A stretch of 64,000 bases of DNA, taken from the NCBI RefSeq assembly GCF_000224145.3, contig NC_020179.2, forward strand, positions 240,571 to 304,570, read 5' to 3'. The position numbers were made by a program, and so were the translations under genes. Numbering within the stretch: the stretch's first letter is position 1; each line of letters opens with the position of its first letter. Source of the DNA: Ciona intestinalis (taxonomy: Eukaryota; Chordata; Ascidiacea; Phlebobranchia; Cionidae). Below are positions 33,601-43,920 of the stretch, piece after piece. Below the pieces are notes generated by a model that was given only the letters and a program-made list of their open reading frames with translations, made no database searches and was not told where the DNA came from.

Positions 33601-36600
33601 CCTTTTTTACTACCAAATTCTAAATGTAACGATAAAAGAGAGTGAAACAGGTCCCCTATTACCCTGACCTACTGTTCAATATTTTAACTGTATTATAATT
33701 TCCCATTAGTTCAGTAAACTAAACCACTACATACTTTGGGATTCTTCTCCACACTTTTAGTTGGTTGAGCCACAGGTTTGTCATCAAGTTTCCTATTCTG
33801 TTGTTCACTTAGTACCTGAATAAAGTCATCATTTAATTTGGAGTTTTTGATTAAATTAATTTACTAAAATAAGTAATAAAATTCTAAAACAAAGATATAG
33901 TAGGGTGGGGGAAGATGGGACACCCTTTAAATCTATTTTCTCATCCCATTTAATAGTAAACCAAGAACACTCAAAGAATTATAAAACTACATCCTTAGAA
34001 CTCCCATAGACTATTGTTAATTGTTTAAAACACAATCAGGATATATGGATATTGTTTGCTAAAGGTGTCCCATCTTCCCCCACCCTACTATATAAAACNN
34101 NNNNNNNNNNNNNNNNNNNNNNNNNNNNNNNNNNNNNNNNNNNNNNNNNNNNNNNNNNNNNNNNNNNNNNNNNNNNNNNNNNNNNNNNNNNNNNNNNNNN
34201 NNNNNNNNNNNNNNNNNNNNNNNNNNNNNNNNNNNNNNNNNNNNNNNNNNNNNNNNNNNNNNNNNNNNNNNNNNNNNNNNNNNNNNGGATCCCCTATTCA
34301 TTTTTACGTTGCAAGTTTTCAGCATCTTTTCTTTAACTTTACATTGCTGTGTCTGTAGTTTCTGAGTTTGGTCAGTAAGATCCAAGATCTAGGGAATAAT
34401 TAACATTTATTAAGATTTTATTTGGATAGGAGACTGATGAGGTCATTTATGCGAAATATAAATATTTTATTTTTATTATACAACTGGTTGGACTTGATTT
34501 TTGTCTGTTATGTTTTCTTGGCACCAGATCCTGTCTGGACTTCTTTGTAGAGACCGACCAATATCAATTTTTACCACCGATACCGATATTTTTAGCTTTT
34601 ACGGATACCGATATTTGTCACTATAGCGAAACGTATGAAATGATCAGTATTAATTAAGTAATGCCTGTATTCAAGATATTGCAAGTTATAATGGAGAAAA
34701 ATTGGCTTGCAATTCTTTGCACAAAAATCATTCAACCCTATTAGCACAACTGTAAATACAGAAACATAAATAAACAAAATATTCTCAAACCTGTTGTTTC
34801 ATTTCATCGTTTTGGTTCTTTATAACATCAAAGGAACTTTTCAATCGTTTTAAATCTTTTAGTTTATCAGCCAGTGCTTGACTTACTCTGTTCATTTCAT
34901 CCGTATGATGCTGGGGAACAAATGTTGAAGTTAAAAACAACAAATATACATAAAATAAGTTCTTGAAGTGATTTTTCTTTTATGTGAAATGAAATAATGA
35001 ATGAATGTAACTTATGTATCCTCGCCTAGCAGGGATAACTTGGGTGTTCTGTTTTATACACCCCATGCCTGCTTACGAGCTACCACATATGTAACTTATT
35101 TATCCTCGCATGGTAGCCAAACAACCTATGCCTTTCCTTGTTAAAGGGCTTTGGATTTAAACCAGATTTATGAACAACACTTACTTCTCGCAGAATCTCA
35201 AATTTCTCCTGAACCTCGGATTCGACTCCCTGCAGCCTCATCATAACCTCCTGATCCCTCCTCACACTTGCCTCCTCCTCCTCAAGCACATCTTCCCGCA
35301 TCCGGACACTTTCCTCTCTCAACAGCAGCTCCTGCTCCCGCTCATCAAGGAGCATTTTGTCTTCCGTTAACTGTTGGCTTTTTTCATTCAATTTTCTGCA
35401 GATTTTTACAGTTAAAAAATATCATTAAAAGAATGACGAGAAGGAAAATAAAAACGACAATCAGTAAAAAACGATACAAGCAGAAACTACTCAAGTAAAA
35501 GTGTTATAAAAAAGGTGTGAATGTCGTACTCATTACCCACAATACAAACTCATATTAAGTTAATTAAAACAAATGTTTATTTTATTGCAAGAAAAGTAGA
35601 TGGTAGAACTGTATAAAAACTATATAAAAACTTGTATAAAAAAAGTGTAAAAAAAGTTCATTAAACTAATAGCTTAGAGTACAAACCTGTTGAATAGGCT
35701 GTCATATTTGTATTGAAATATTGTTATGTCAAACTACAACACTTTACAACAACAAACAAACCTGTGTATGTTCATGAGTTCGTTATGAATGACTTTCACA
35801 TCAGTCGAACGAGGTGCTTTCCCTGACCTGAGAATACTAGGGCCTGGCCATACACCATCTATTGTGTGTGAATATTCCTGTAGGGTGGTGGGCTCGAGGG
35901 ATATTCGGACCGATTTCTGTGACTTGTTGTTGCCAAAAGTGGTGGTAGTAATGTCAGATGGTAACGTGGGTAATGTGGTTGAATTGGTGAGTGTGTGGTC
36001 TGTATATGATGGACAGTATTAATATAACTGCAATATGTAGCTGTGCAGCAATATGTAGACTTATAGAAGAGACAGTATTAATAAAACTGCAATCAATAAG
36101 AAGGTTAGAAAATAGCAGTGATATTTTTAACGCATTACGTGTTGGTAAATTTCCAACTTATTCTAATGCACATAACATATAACTAACAAACTACATACCA
36201 AGACTTAGATCAGTGTGTTTGACTGACGTCCCATCTGTTACCTCAGTTTTCTAAAACACAAAAATTCATATTAGTAGGCTAATTCACATATATATACCTA
36301 ATTTATATTGGTTAAATAAAAACACTAAAGTGAAGTGGGTACTCAAACTACTCATACTACACCTCGCGTAACTAAATACAACATAACAATTACTTTTGAT
36401 TCAGTTAAGCTTTCTTCATGCTTTGGTCCTTTACTCAACAACAACCGTAAATCATCCATGGCTTGGTTGTAATGCAATCTTTCACTTAATGTTAAAGATG
36501 AGGACGGTGAACAATCCTATAAAAAGGGGGTAAAATGTTTTAAAATGATTGTACCGATACACCATTTGTGTGTGTAGCTGTGCTGTAACCAATAATATAA

Positions 36601-37898
36601 CATAATCTTATAAATAGTAGGTAAAATGATTTTAAATATTATGAGCGACGTCAAAATGTAGCGTCCTCAAAGTTAAGTCAAAACGTTTGTAGTGACACTG
36701 TACTGTAACTAATATTACCCTATAAACAATGAAAACTAACTATAGGAGCCAAATCTGGGGCGGCAGGCAAACCCTGAGATTTTCTACACGGTATTAAAGA
36801 GTAAGATTCGAAACGACGTTTCATAGAAATGCACACATGGGGCTACTAAATGATGTAGCTGTTACAAGTCGAATAGAATACCTACGGCAAATTCTAGAAG
36901 AAAATAATGTTACAAGTTACAACATTTTCAACAGTGTAAAGTTAATCTTTGCACAATCCCATAGTTGGCTGCTTACCACGAAATCTGCAGGAGAGTCGTC
37001 AGTGGTTGTGAAGTTTGAATTCAACGTGGAAGGTTCCTGTGAATTATTATGTTAAATTTATAAAAAGAGTGTTGTGTTTGTTTAAAGCTACAACCATCTA
37101 GTGATTGCAAACTATTACAGTGCAACACTGAGTCTCGTGCATAAAGTTATGATATTGATGTTTAAAAACACTAAATAAGCAATATTAATATGATTAAACT
37201 GATTGAATCGTTTTTTTATCAGATGTTATTTATTATAAGTGTATTAGAATACTACAGCGAGCCCAAGGCATTAATGTATTGTCCCATACGCGTTGGAGCA
37301 TAATGATAAAAATACAAAAGAAAAGTTTTTTTTCTAACCAAGTTAAACATAATTGGAATGTGACGATCAACGTGTTTATATAACCGTATTCTTTATTCCC
37401 CTGTTCTGTTACGCTAGATTCTTTGTTGTGGTCCCTCAGTTCTGTTCTCGCATTCCTTTGTTCCAGTACTCGCCTAATTATTAGTTACGTGTTTTTGGTG
37501 CCGCGCGTGTTAACGCATTCCTTGTATTTGGTTCTTTTCTCGTGTGCTGCAGTTTACCGTTTAGTGTTTCAGTTCTACTCCTCGTGCAGCAGTTAGTTAT
37601 GTAGTTCACCGTTTAGTGTTTCAGTTTTACTCCTATTATGTTATGCTGGCTAAATGTGTATTTTAGTTTATATTATTGTGTGTTTAATGATGATTGCATT
37701 CTATTTGAATAAGATTGGATTCTATTTGAATAAGGTTGCTAATTTAATAAAGATTCGTTACAATATATACAAAATACTCACTGTAGAAGTGACAGAATGT
37801 AAATACTTCCTCCTTAAATGTTCCACATACGGGTCATATTCGCTGTCGGTTTGAGAACCGCTTGATAATGGTTCTTCTACACTTGTTGAGTTACTCAT
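30624..37898 (-). CDS. CCDC138: CCDC138 (coiled-coil domain-containing protein 138)
   Basis: Fifteen coding exons are visible, from ATG 37898 (MSNSTSVEEPLSSGSQTDSE) to TAG 30624. They are 37782-37898, 36977-37036, 36394-36516, 36199-36250, 35762-35999, 35185-35395, 34791-34910, one at 34287-34388 running into the gap, 33735-33815, 33300-33443, 32485-32633, 32059-32255, 31603-31782, 31137-31275 and 30624-30774. Exons 6-8 are coiled coil (EEEEASVRRDQEVMMRL, SQALADKLKDLKRLKSSF). The C-terminal helical region (LPYIRFIYWSLHHLEDT, RMLSCFVILKTLHQVDMLAQ, RETFLEYSATQAVLPFMTYK, LEKLSIILQKLSKIK, FLSLNLRSILFNLNLLK) matches vertebrate CCDC138 closely. The family is linked to centrosomes/centriolar satellites (from memory). 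Phases agree at every visible join; one exon may be lost in the gap. Confidence 0.9.
31825..32025. repeat. 97-bp repeat units in CCDC138 intron
   Basis: Two diverged units between exons 12 and 13. Confidence 0.75.
32705..33125. repeat. 97-bp repeat array, four units, CCDC138 intron
   Basis: One of the longest tandem runs of this family in the window, followed by a SINE tail fragment (actgtatggctgacattt). Confidence 0.85.
33461..33675. mobile_element. Degraded 195-bp MITE in CCDC138 intron
   Basis: Core words (ttaaacaattaacaaccctc, cagttatatagttctgtaaa) are kept but both ends are eroded. It begins about 15 bp from exon 10. Confidence 0.6.
33896..34092. mobile_element. 195-bp MITE next to the assembly gap
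   Basis: Full-length copy with both ends clear (tagtagggtgggggaagatg and catcttcccccaccctacta), stopping a few bases before the N gap. Confidence 0.85.
34099..34286. other. Assembly gap (188 N) in CCDC138
   Basis: Run of N between coding exons 8 and 9 of CCDC138; the 3' edge of exon 8 is hidden. Confidence 0.98.
34995..35115. repeat. 97-bp repeat unit in CCDC138 intron 6
   Basis: One and a quarter units, ending about 70 bp from exon 6. Confidence 0.75.
37359..37762 (+). repeat. LTR-like segment (possible solo LTR)
   Basis: About 404 bp bounded by TGTGACGATC and a 3' end ATTCGTTACA, which are imperfect inverted copies of TGTAACGAAT type. It contains a TATA-like tttatataacc near the start, AATAAA at about 37746 and a roughly 32-bp internal direct repeat (ccgtttagtgtttcagtt). 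It is unlike neighbouring DNA. No target duplication was found, and no coding region accompanies it. It lies antisense in CCDC138 intron 1, ending 20 bp from exon 1. Confidence 0.35.
37698..37734 (+). repeat. Two tandem copies of the Ciona spliced-leader sequence
   Basis: ATTCTATTTGAATAAG occurs exactly at 37698-37713 and again at 37719-37734, a 21-bp tandem repeat. As I recall it, this is the 16-nt leader that is trans-spliced to Ciona mRNAs. Copy 1 is followed by attgg and copy 2 by gttgct, neither resembling a good SL RNA donor and Sm region, so an intact SL RNA gene is unlikely. Confidence 0.6.
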
Positions 37899-38704
37899 AG
37901 TTTTAAATACCTGCTTACAATATGAATGGCTAGTTTAACTTAATTAAAATGGTTAGTTTAACTTGTAAAAAAAGGGAAATTTCTTTAGTTGCTAACCGGT
38001 AAAAAGTTATGTCTTAGTAGGTTTTTCTTACTGACACTGGCTGGATGTTTGTTTAAAAATTTACCTTAAAAGGTCGCTTAAAAATCGGAGTTATAACTCG
38101 TTATATCCGTTTCACACGTTCATTTAAATATGAAATAACGATATAGCTAGCACATATAACTAATTTAATGCTTAAATTTTTACTGTAAATTAGCTAAACT
38201 GCTAACAGAACACATTGTAATTACACATCAACAAAACTAATTCGTTCGAATTTACCCGGTAAATAGCCGACTAATAGGAATCAACAGACCGTATCAATAT
38301 TTGTCCCCGTGCATTTTTTATATTTTTTCACATAGCTTTTGGGCGGTTTTGTTACATCTAAAAAATAATATTTCAATATTTTTATAAATTTGGGATATAT
38401 ATATATACATATATTTATACATGTGTGTTGCTTTCATTCAGACGTAAATCTGACAATTGTTTTTTTGCTGACAATTTAGCTTTTAGCTGCTCTGTATTGC
38501 CCAATTACACACACCTACAAAGGTCGCAAATGTGTAAACGAGGACCCAATTTTCATACAAATGAGATATATGCATTCACGCCTTTAACACTCTGCAGTTT
38601 CCTTATATATACCTAAACATATAGGTATCTACGGATTGATTGTATTTGCTTTGTAAAAGGTAGAGACACAAAATTGCAATATTTCATCATAAAATTTAAT
38701 AACA

Positions 38705-39598
38705 TTAAAAATTAAACAACGATTCAATACGGCGTCCATATCTGTCATAGAAAATCTTGCGAAACTGATTAAGTCCATGTAACAATATCTTATGTGGTTG
38801 GTTTTGGTGTTCCACGCAAACAGGGTTTACTTTTGAGCAGTCCGGGTATCTTGTGTAATCCTCACAACAAATATAAACCCAACTTATAACCAGGAGAAAC
38901 ACAAATAAAGTGATGAGAAGAAATAAGAAAACACCTGAAAAATAAAAAAACAAAGTGTATTAATATAATACATTATGAAAATAAATGATAACCAACAGAT
39001 AGATCTGTTTTTCAATAAACAGTTACACATCAGTTTAAATGTAGTCTAAAAGATTACCTTAACATCAAATTTTTTATAACATAGATTTTATTTACTACTT
39101 AGACACTTTTTTATCTGTTTTTTTAGCTATTGTTTTTTTGTCTCAATTGTCTGCAATGCCTAAAACAGAGCACCTGTATTATAACAACTGTCGTACTCCG
39201 GTCACAAGAGGTTGTATAAGTCACATTTAAAAATTGAAATCAACAAATAAACAACTTACAATGATTTGAAGATTCTTGTTCAACTGGAAGTTCCACGTTT
39301 TCTTTCTCATCTTCTGAACTTAAACTTTCTTCATTCGATTCATTCAAATTTTCAACATTTTTTTTCCACGAACCCCTAGTAATGGTAGGGAATGTGGTTT
39401 ATCCTAAATTACTTTGAAAAACAAAGAGTATCAAAAAAAAGTGAAATTCTGATATTCCATCATTTAGTTAAAACACCCCTAACTTTACACTCTAAAATTC
39501 AATAATGTTTGTGGTATTTTTTTTTAAAGAACGTTGGTTAAATTATAATACCTCTGTTTCTTGGATTTTTCTTTTTTCATACGACTTCGTAAATTCAT
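38705..39598 (-). CDS. Tandem duplicate of the LRRC59 membrane-anchor exons
   Basis: Three exons: 39552-39598 (begins MNLRSRMKKEKSKKQR), 39260-39375 (GSWKKNVENLNESNEESLSS, then ELPVEQESSNH) and 38705-38934 (VFLFLLITLFVFLLVISWVY, a transmembrane helix, then a Cys-containing tail to a stop). Order, intron phases (2 then 1) and character (basic, acidic, membrane plus luminal tail) equal the last three exons of LRRC59 just upstream. It could be translated alone from its ATG as a roughly 130-residue membrane protein, or serve as an alternative C terminus for LRRC59, because the phases let either upstream exon splice in. Which is used cannot be told from DNA. Confidence 0.6.
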
Positions 39599-39853
39599 TA
39601 TTTTTATTAATCACAAATTAAAAGGAATTATTATGCTACACTTATCACCTACAATTACATAAAACTGTTTATTACTTAAAATCCACTTTATGTTTTGGCA
39701 ACAAAAGTTAAAAACAAACACAGCATCACCCATTTGGTTGATATTTTAATAAAGAATCAATGAAATTTAACAAAACTAAACGTCATCAAAACCCCATTGC
39801 ACAAATAAAGCTGTAAGCAGCTGCAGATAAAATCATTTTTAATTTGTTACATG

Positions 39854-42272
39854 CTAAACTTTGTCTTTTAAAGAGTCAACAAATAAATTAAACATTTCCA
39901 AAGTAGATTTAAGCCAGGTTTTCAAAACATCGTAAATTTTTTCAGTAGTTTGATTCAGCACAATACAGTTCTGATCTGAAGAATGATTTTCACAATAAAA
40001 ATAAACCCCAACAGTGACAGCAGTTACTGCAATGAACAAAGCCATGATGCAGCTTCCAAAGCAACCTGTAAAATATTTTAAATTTATACAACCTATAAAT
40101 AAGAGGACAAACAATGAAACTAAGAGGACAAACAATGAAAACTAAATGCCATTTAAATATCCTTACATCTGTTTAAAGTAATAACATCTATATTATAAAC
40201 CCTGTAACTTCTTCCTCGCATGGCGGGACAACGACAGCCACTAAAGCACATGTGTTCTGTTCCATACACCTCGTGCCCGCTTGGGAAGACACATACACGT
40301 GTTTTAACTTACTTTTAGAAGACTTAGTTTCTTCAATAGTTTCAAACACCTCACTCTCCACAGATACATTCCTAGTATTATCAACTTCCTCCAGAGGAGC
40401 TGCAAGTTCTTTTAGCTTCTGTTCCTCTTCCCACTGTATTCTGTAAACACAAAGTTTGCTATGTAACAGATGTAAGCAGTGGCGCAACCCAAAAAAGATA
40501 ATGGGGAGATTTAAACAAAAAATGTTTGTTCTTTTTTTTAAAAGAGGTTCCAATGAAACAGAATCATGACAGCTACTAAAATGACTGCTGCCATGGCACA
40601 GTAGTTAGCATGCAAGTTTCTAACCCAGAGTTTACAGGTTCAAGGTTTGTCGCTGCCATTATTGTAACTTGTAAGTGTCCTTTGGTAAGGACACTTAACA
40701 ACAATTGCTCCAACCCAGTGGTCACTAAAGGGTTTTCCAAACAGTAAGATTCCTAATAGATCATGACAGTAAACACGTTGAATTCAAACTTACTTTCTTC
40801 TTTCCTTCTCCAATTTCTTTGTTCGTTTTTTCTCAAGTGCAATCATTTCTTCCTCTTTTTTCTTGGCTGCTTCTTCCTCTGGTTAAAAAGATAATTAGAA
40901 AAGAACATTTTTTAGATTAGAATGGTTATTAGAAAAGAACATTTTAGATTAGAATGGCACAGAAACATATATTTATTACTAGTAGTTACTACCACTTTGT
41001 ACCGACACAAAGTTTCCATTTAAAAACAATCTTTTTTAAAATACAAAAGTTTTCCTAACTTTTAAATTGAAACCAAACCTCTTCTAATTTTCAGTTCTTG
41101 TTGTCTTTTTCTTTCCTGTTCAGAAGCCGCACTTTTCATTGCTTTAACAACATTCACGGCACAAGTACGACATTGCTTGTCATCCAAACAATCACCAACA
41201 ATATTCAAATAACTTGAATCAAAGTTATTTTCTTTTAAGTCAAGCCACCTCAGGTTCTTCAACTGACTAAAACTAATTGGAATCTTCCTAAGAAACAAAT
41301 AAGGAACAAATGAACATGATATTAATGATATATGAACGTAATTTTATACATAAATATTAGAAATTAAACTAAAATAAAATATTCGTAGACAATATTTAAA
41401 AAAATAAAAATAAAATTTACCCACAAAGTTAGATAAGTGGTAAGTTTTAAGCGGGCATGAGGTGTATGAATCAGAACACCCATGTTATAATGAATACCGT
41501 CGCTCCAAGCCCCACCCACATTACGCCAAATAAGTTTCATTAATTTAAATAATTTGACTACTTTAGTTTATTCTGATAAAGGTCAAGATGTTGAAGTTGT
41601 TGCAACTTTCCGATATCCTCCGGTAAATTTTCAAGCTGATTTTTGCTCAGATCAAGTTTGATTAGATGTTGCAACATTCCACAAAACCCAGCAGGTAGCA
41701 AGACAATGCGATTACACGACAAATCCAGGAATTGGCTTTAGTAACAGCTGCCTAAAATAAATGTGTGGCTGCAGTTTAAATTTTATGTTGAACTATCAGT
41801 TTAGAATCGCAGTGTACCTATAACAGATTAAGTTTAAGATTGGTGGGGGAAGATGGGTAATTTTTTCAATCTATTTTTTCGTCCTATTTGGTAGTAAACC
41901 AAAAACATTCAAATAACCAGGTAGTAAACCAAAAACATTCAAATAACCAGGTAGTAAACCAAAAATATTCAAATAAATAGTCATTTCCTCATGACTTTCA
42001 TAGACCGTTGTTAATTGTTTAAAACAAGATCGTGATATTTCGGTATTATGTGCTAATGGTATCCCGTCTCTCCTACCCTGCTATGGATAGTATTTTAACT
42101 ATTGACAAAGATATTATACATATATAGCAACATCACATTATTTATACATACACAGCAACGCTAAACTTACAATTTCTTTGACTGGAACTTTAGTTATACC
42201 AAGCATGCTTAGATCCATTTCGTTTTCATCTGTTCGGTTTTTCAACTCTTTTATGGTCAGTTTAGTCTCCAT
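39854..42272 (-). CDS. LRRC59: LRRC59, ER membrane leucine-rich repeat protein
   Basis: Six exons (42171-42272, 41562-41751, 41079-41287, 40794-40878, 40313-40440, 39854-40065) give about 308 residues, human about 307. It begins [20 protein letters not shown]. Leucine-rich repeats follow ([63 protein letters not shown]), then [12 protein letters not shown], a charged coiled coil, a single transmembrane helix ([19 protein letters not shown]) and a short luminal tail with one N-glycosylation sequon. Family role: tail-anchored ER/nuclear-envelope protein that binds ribosomes. Exon 2 has an apparent one-base deletion: AAVTKAN and LDLSCN, adjacent in the human protein, are in different frames. Confidence 0.92.
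40590..40745 (+). mobile_element. tRNA-derived SINE in LRRC59 intron 4
   Basis: The clearest plus-strand copy: tggcacagtagttagcatgc (box A), ttacaggttcaaggtttgtc (box B), then gtcctttggtaaggacactt and acccagtggtcactaaaggg, the shared tail. Confidence 0.8.
41430..41535. repeat. 97-bp repeat unit in LRRC59 intron 2
   Basis: Single diverged unit, ending about 30 bp from exon 2. Confidence 0.75.
41840..42084. mobile_element. 195-bp MITE with internal triplication
   Basis: Longer than the other copies because a 30-bp stretch containing gtagtaaaccaaaaacattc is repeated three times in tandem within the right-hand core. Lies in LRRC59 intron 1. Confidence 0.8.
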
Positions 42273-42734
42273 ATTTTGGGCAAAAAGTTAAAATCTAAAG
42301 AATAACAGAATATTTAACGTAACTTAACTAATTCTTACCATTTCAGAATCAAATTACACATAACAACTTTCACTGCGCTTTTTCAAAACTGTGTTTTCAC
42401 ATCCACACGTCATCAAGTTTTGCCGACGCGCTTGTTTTAACGGGGATTTCCCTTTGGCAATCATTCGGGAAAGTGGCGCAAGTTTTTTAAATGCCCCCAA
42501 AATAAACTACGTTGCAGTAATGTGATTAAATAATGGCGTTAAAGCGAAAGAATAAAAAAAACTACATAAGATCTTGGTTTTTCGGACACCTATAAGGTAA
42601 TCTTGGTTTTAATCATGGCTAAATCGGGACTTCTTTGAGCTACTGCAATTGTTGACCATTGACCACAAATACATGTAGTATGATGTATATTCGTTCAGCA
42701 CTTTACTTTACAATCCATGTGAAAAATACTCTTT

Positions 42735-42955
42735 CAAAGATGGTCATAGTGTTTTTCGTCTTATTTGGTAGTAAACTACGTGAGTAAAAGCGTTAAAATC
42801 TAGCACGTAATATCCAAACACTCGGATCGTGTTTTAAACAACTAACAACGGTCTATGGGATTCGTGAGGATACAAAGTCGTTTACAATTCTTTGAACGTT
42901 CTTTGTTTACTACGAAAAAACAGAATGAAAAGGTGTCCCAACACCCTACCATATA
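42735..42955. mobile_element. 195-bp MITE, left end eroded
   Basis: Core and right end (gtgtcccaacaccctaccat) present. Confidence 0.7.
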
Positions 42956-43397
42956 AAAATTTATTCAAACTGATTCGTAAAACTAACGTGAATATGAGCC
43001 AATGTAATAAACCAGGTCTGTATCGCTTCGTCTGTTTGATTTTACAATTAACACGTATGTTATTATATTGATCGCAACCATAACGCATATGGACATATAT
43101 ACACTCCCAACCGATACATACGTCGATACTACTATATGCGGGTATGACGTAGATGCAGCGTGCCATTGTGGCGACGCAGAGGCGTATAACAAGAAAAATT
43201 CTTTGCATGTTGTATGCATTGTCTATGCTTTATATTCCCACTTGTTTTATGTTTGTTACGTTGAGTAAACAGAAGTTACGTCATTGGCTTTCCTATGTTT
43301 TACTAGTAATGAAGGTTTAGTTGCGTGTTATGCATATACTGCCATTAAGGTAAAGCAAGGACAGGCCTACGGCATATATAAATGTAGATGTTACATA

Positions 43398-43592
43398 TAT
43401 AGTAATATGGGGTAAAATGGGACACCTTTAGCACATAATAGCCAAATATTCTGACCGTGTTTTAAACAATTAATAACGGTATATGGAGGTCATGAGGATA
43501 CCGTTTAATAATTCTTTAAATGTTCTTTCGTTTACTACCAAATAGGAGCAGAAATAAAATGAAAAGGTGTCCCATCCTCCCCAGCCTACTAT
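43398..43592. mobile_element. 195-bp MITE upstream of the receptor gene
   Basis: Full-length copy with both ends, about 330 bp before the receptor start codon. Confidence 0.8.
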
Positions 43593-43920
43593 GTAATGTT
43601 ACATACATGTATAGCAGAAACACACGAATAAACATCCGCATTATTGCCCTACTTTATATCCTTAGTGTCCGAGTATATTGTTTTGATTCGGGTTAAACGA
43701 CGCTTCCCATATTTTCCCTGGAATGGTTTAGTTGCGGGTTATATATCCTGTACAATGTACGCAAGCTGATATATATGATATAGGGTAGTATATATGTATA
43801 GGTTGGTAAATGATATATATAGTGTTAGATTTGTTTGCATTGTTTAGGCAGATAATCCACCTGTGTTAAATAGACCAATGTGTTTAAATTTTAGATTGTT
43901 TATTTGGCATAAAGTGCATT

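Larger units (their letters stand above)
42273..43920. other. Intergenic region, LRRC59 to receptor gene
   Basis: Holds the presumed promoters of both divergent genes and two MITEs (42735-42955 and 43398-43592). Open frames such as 42882-43208 are built partly from MITE sequence and are not credited. Nothing else recognised. Confidence 0.5.

Noticed and set aside
34550..34625. Fragment resembling another MITE end (gaccgaccaatatcaattt, accgataccgatattt)
   Set aside because: Only one end and a short body are visible; not enough to define an element.
37698..37760. Functional SL RNA gene
   Set aside because: The bases after each leader copy do not give a good donor plus Sm-type site, and no snRNA-like promoter element is evident; kept only as an SL-derived repeat.
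42882..43208. A 108-codon minus-strand open frame between LRRC59 and the receptor
   Set aside because: Partly MITE sequence and without splice or domain support.
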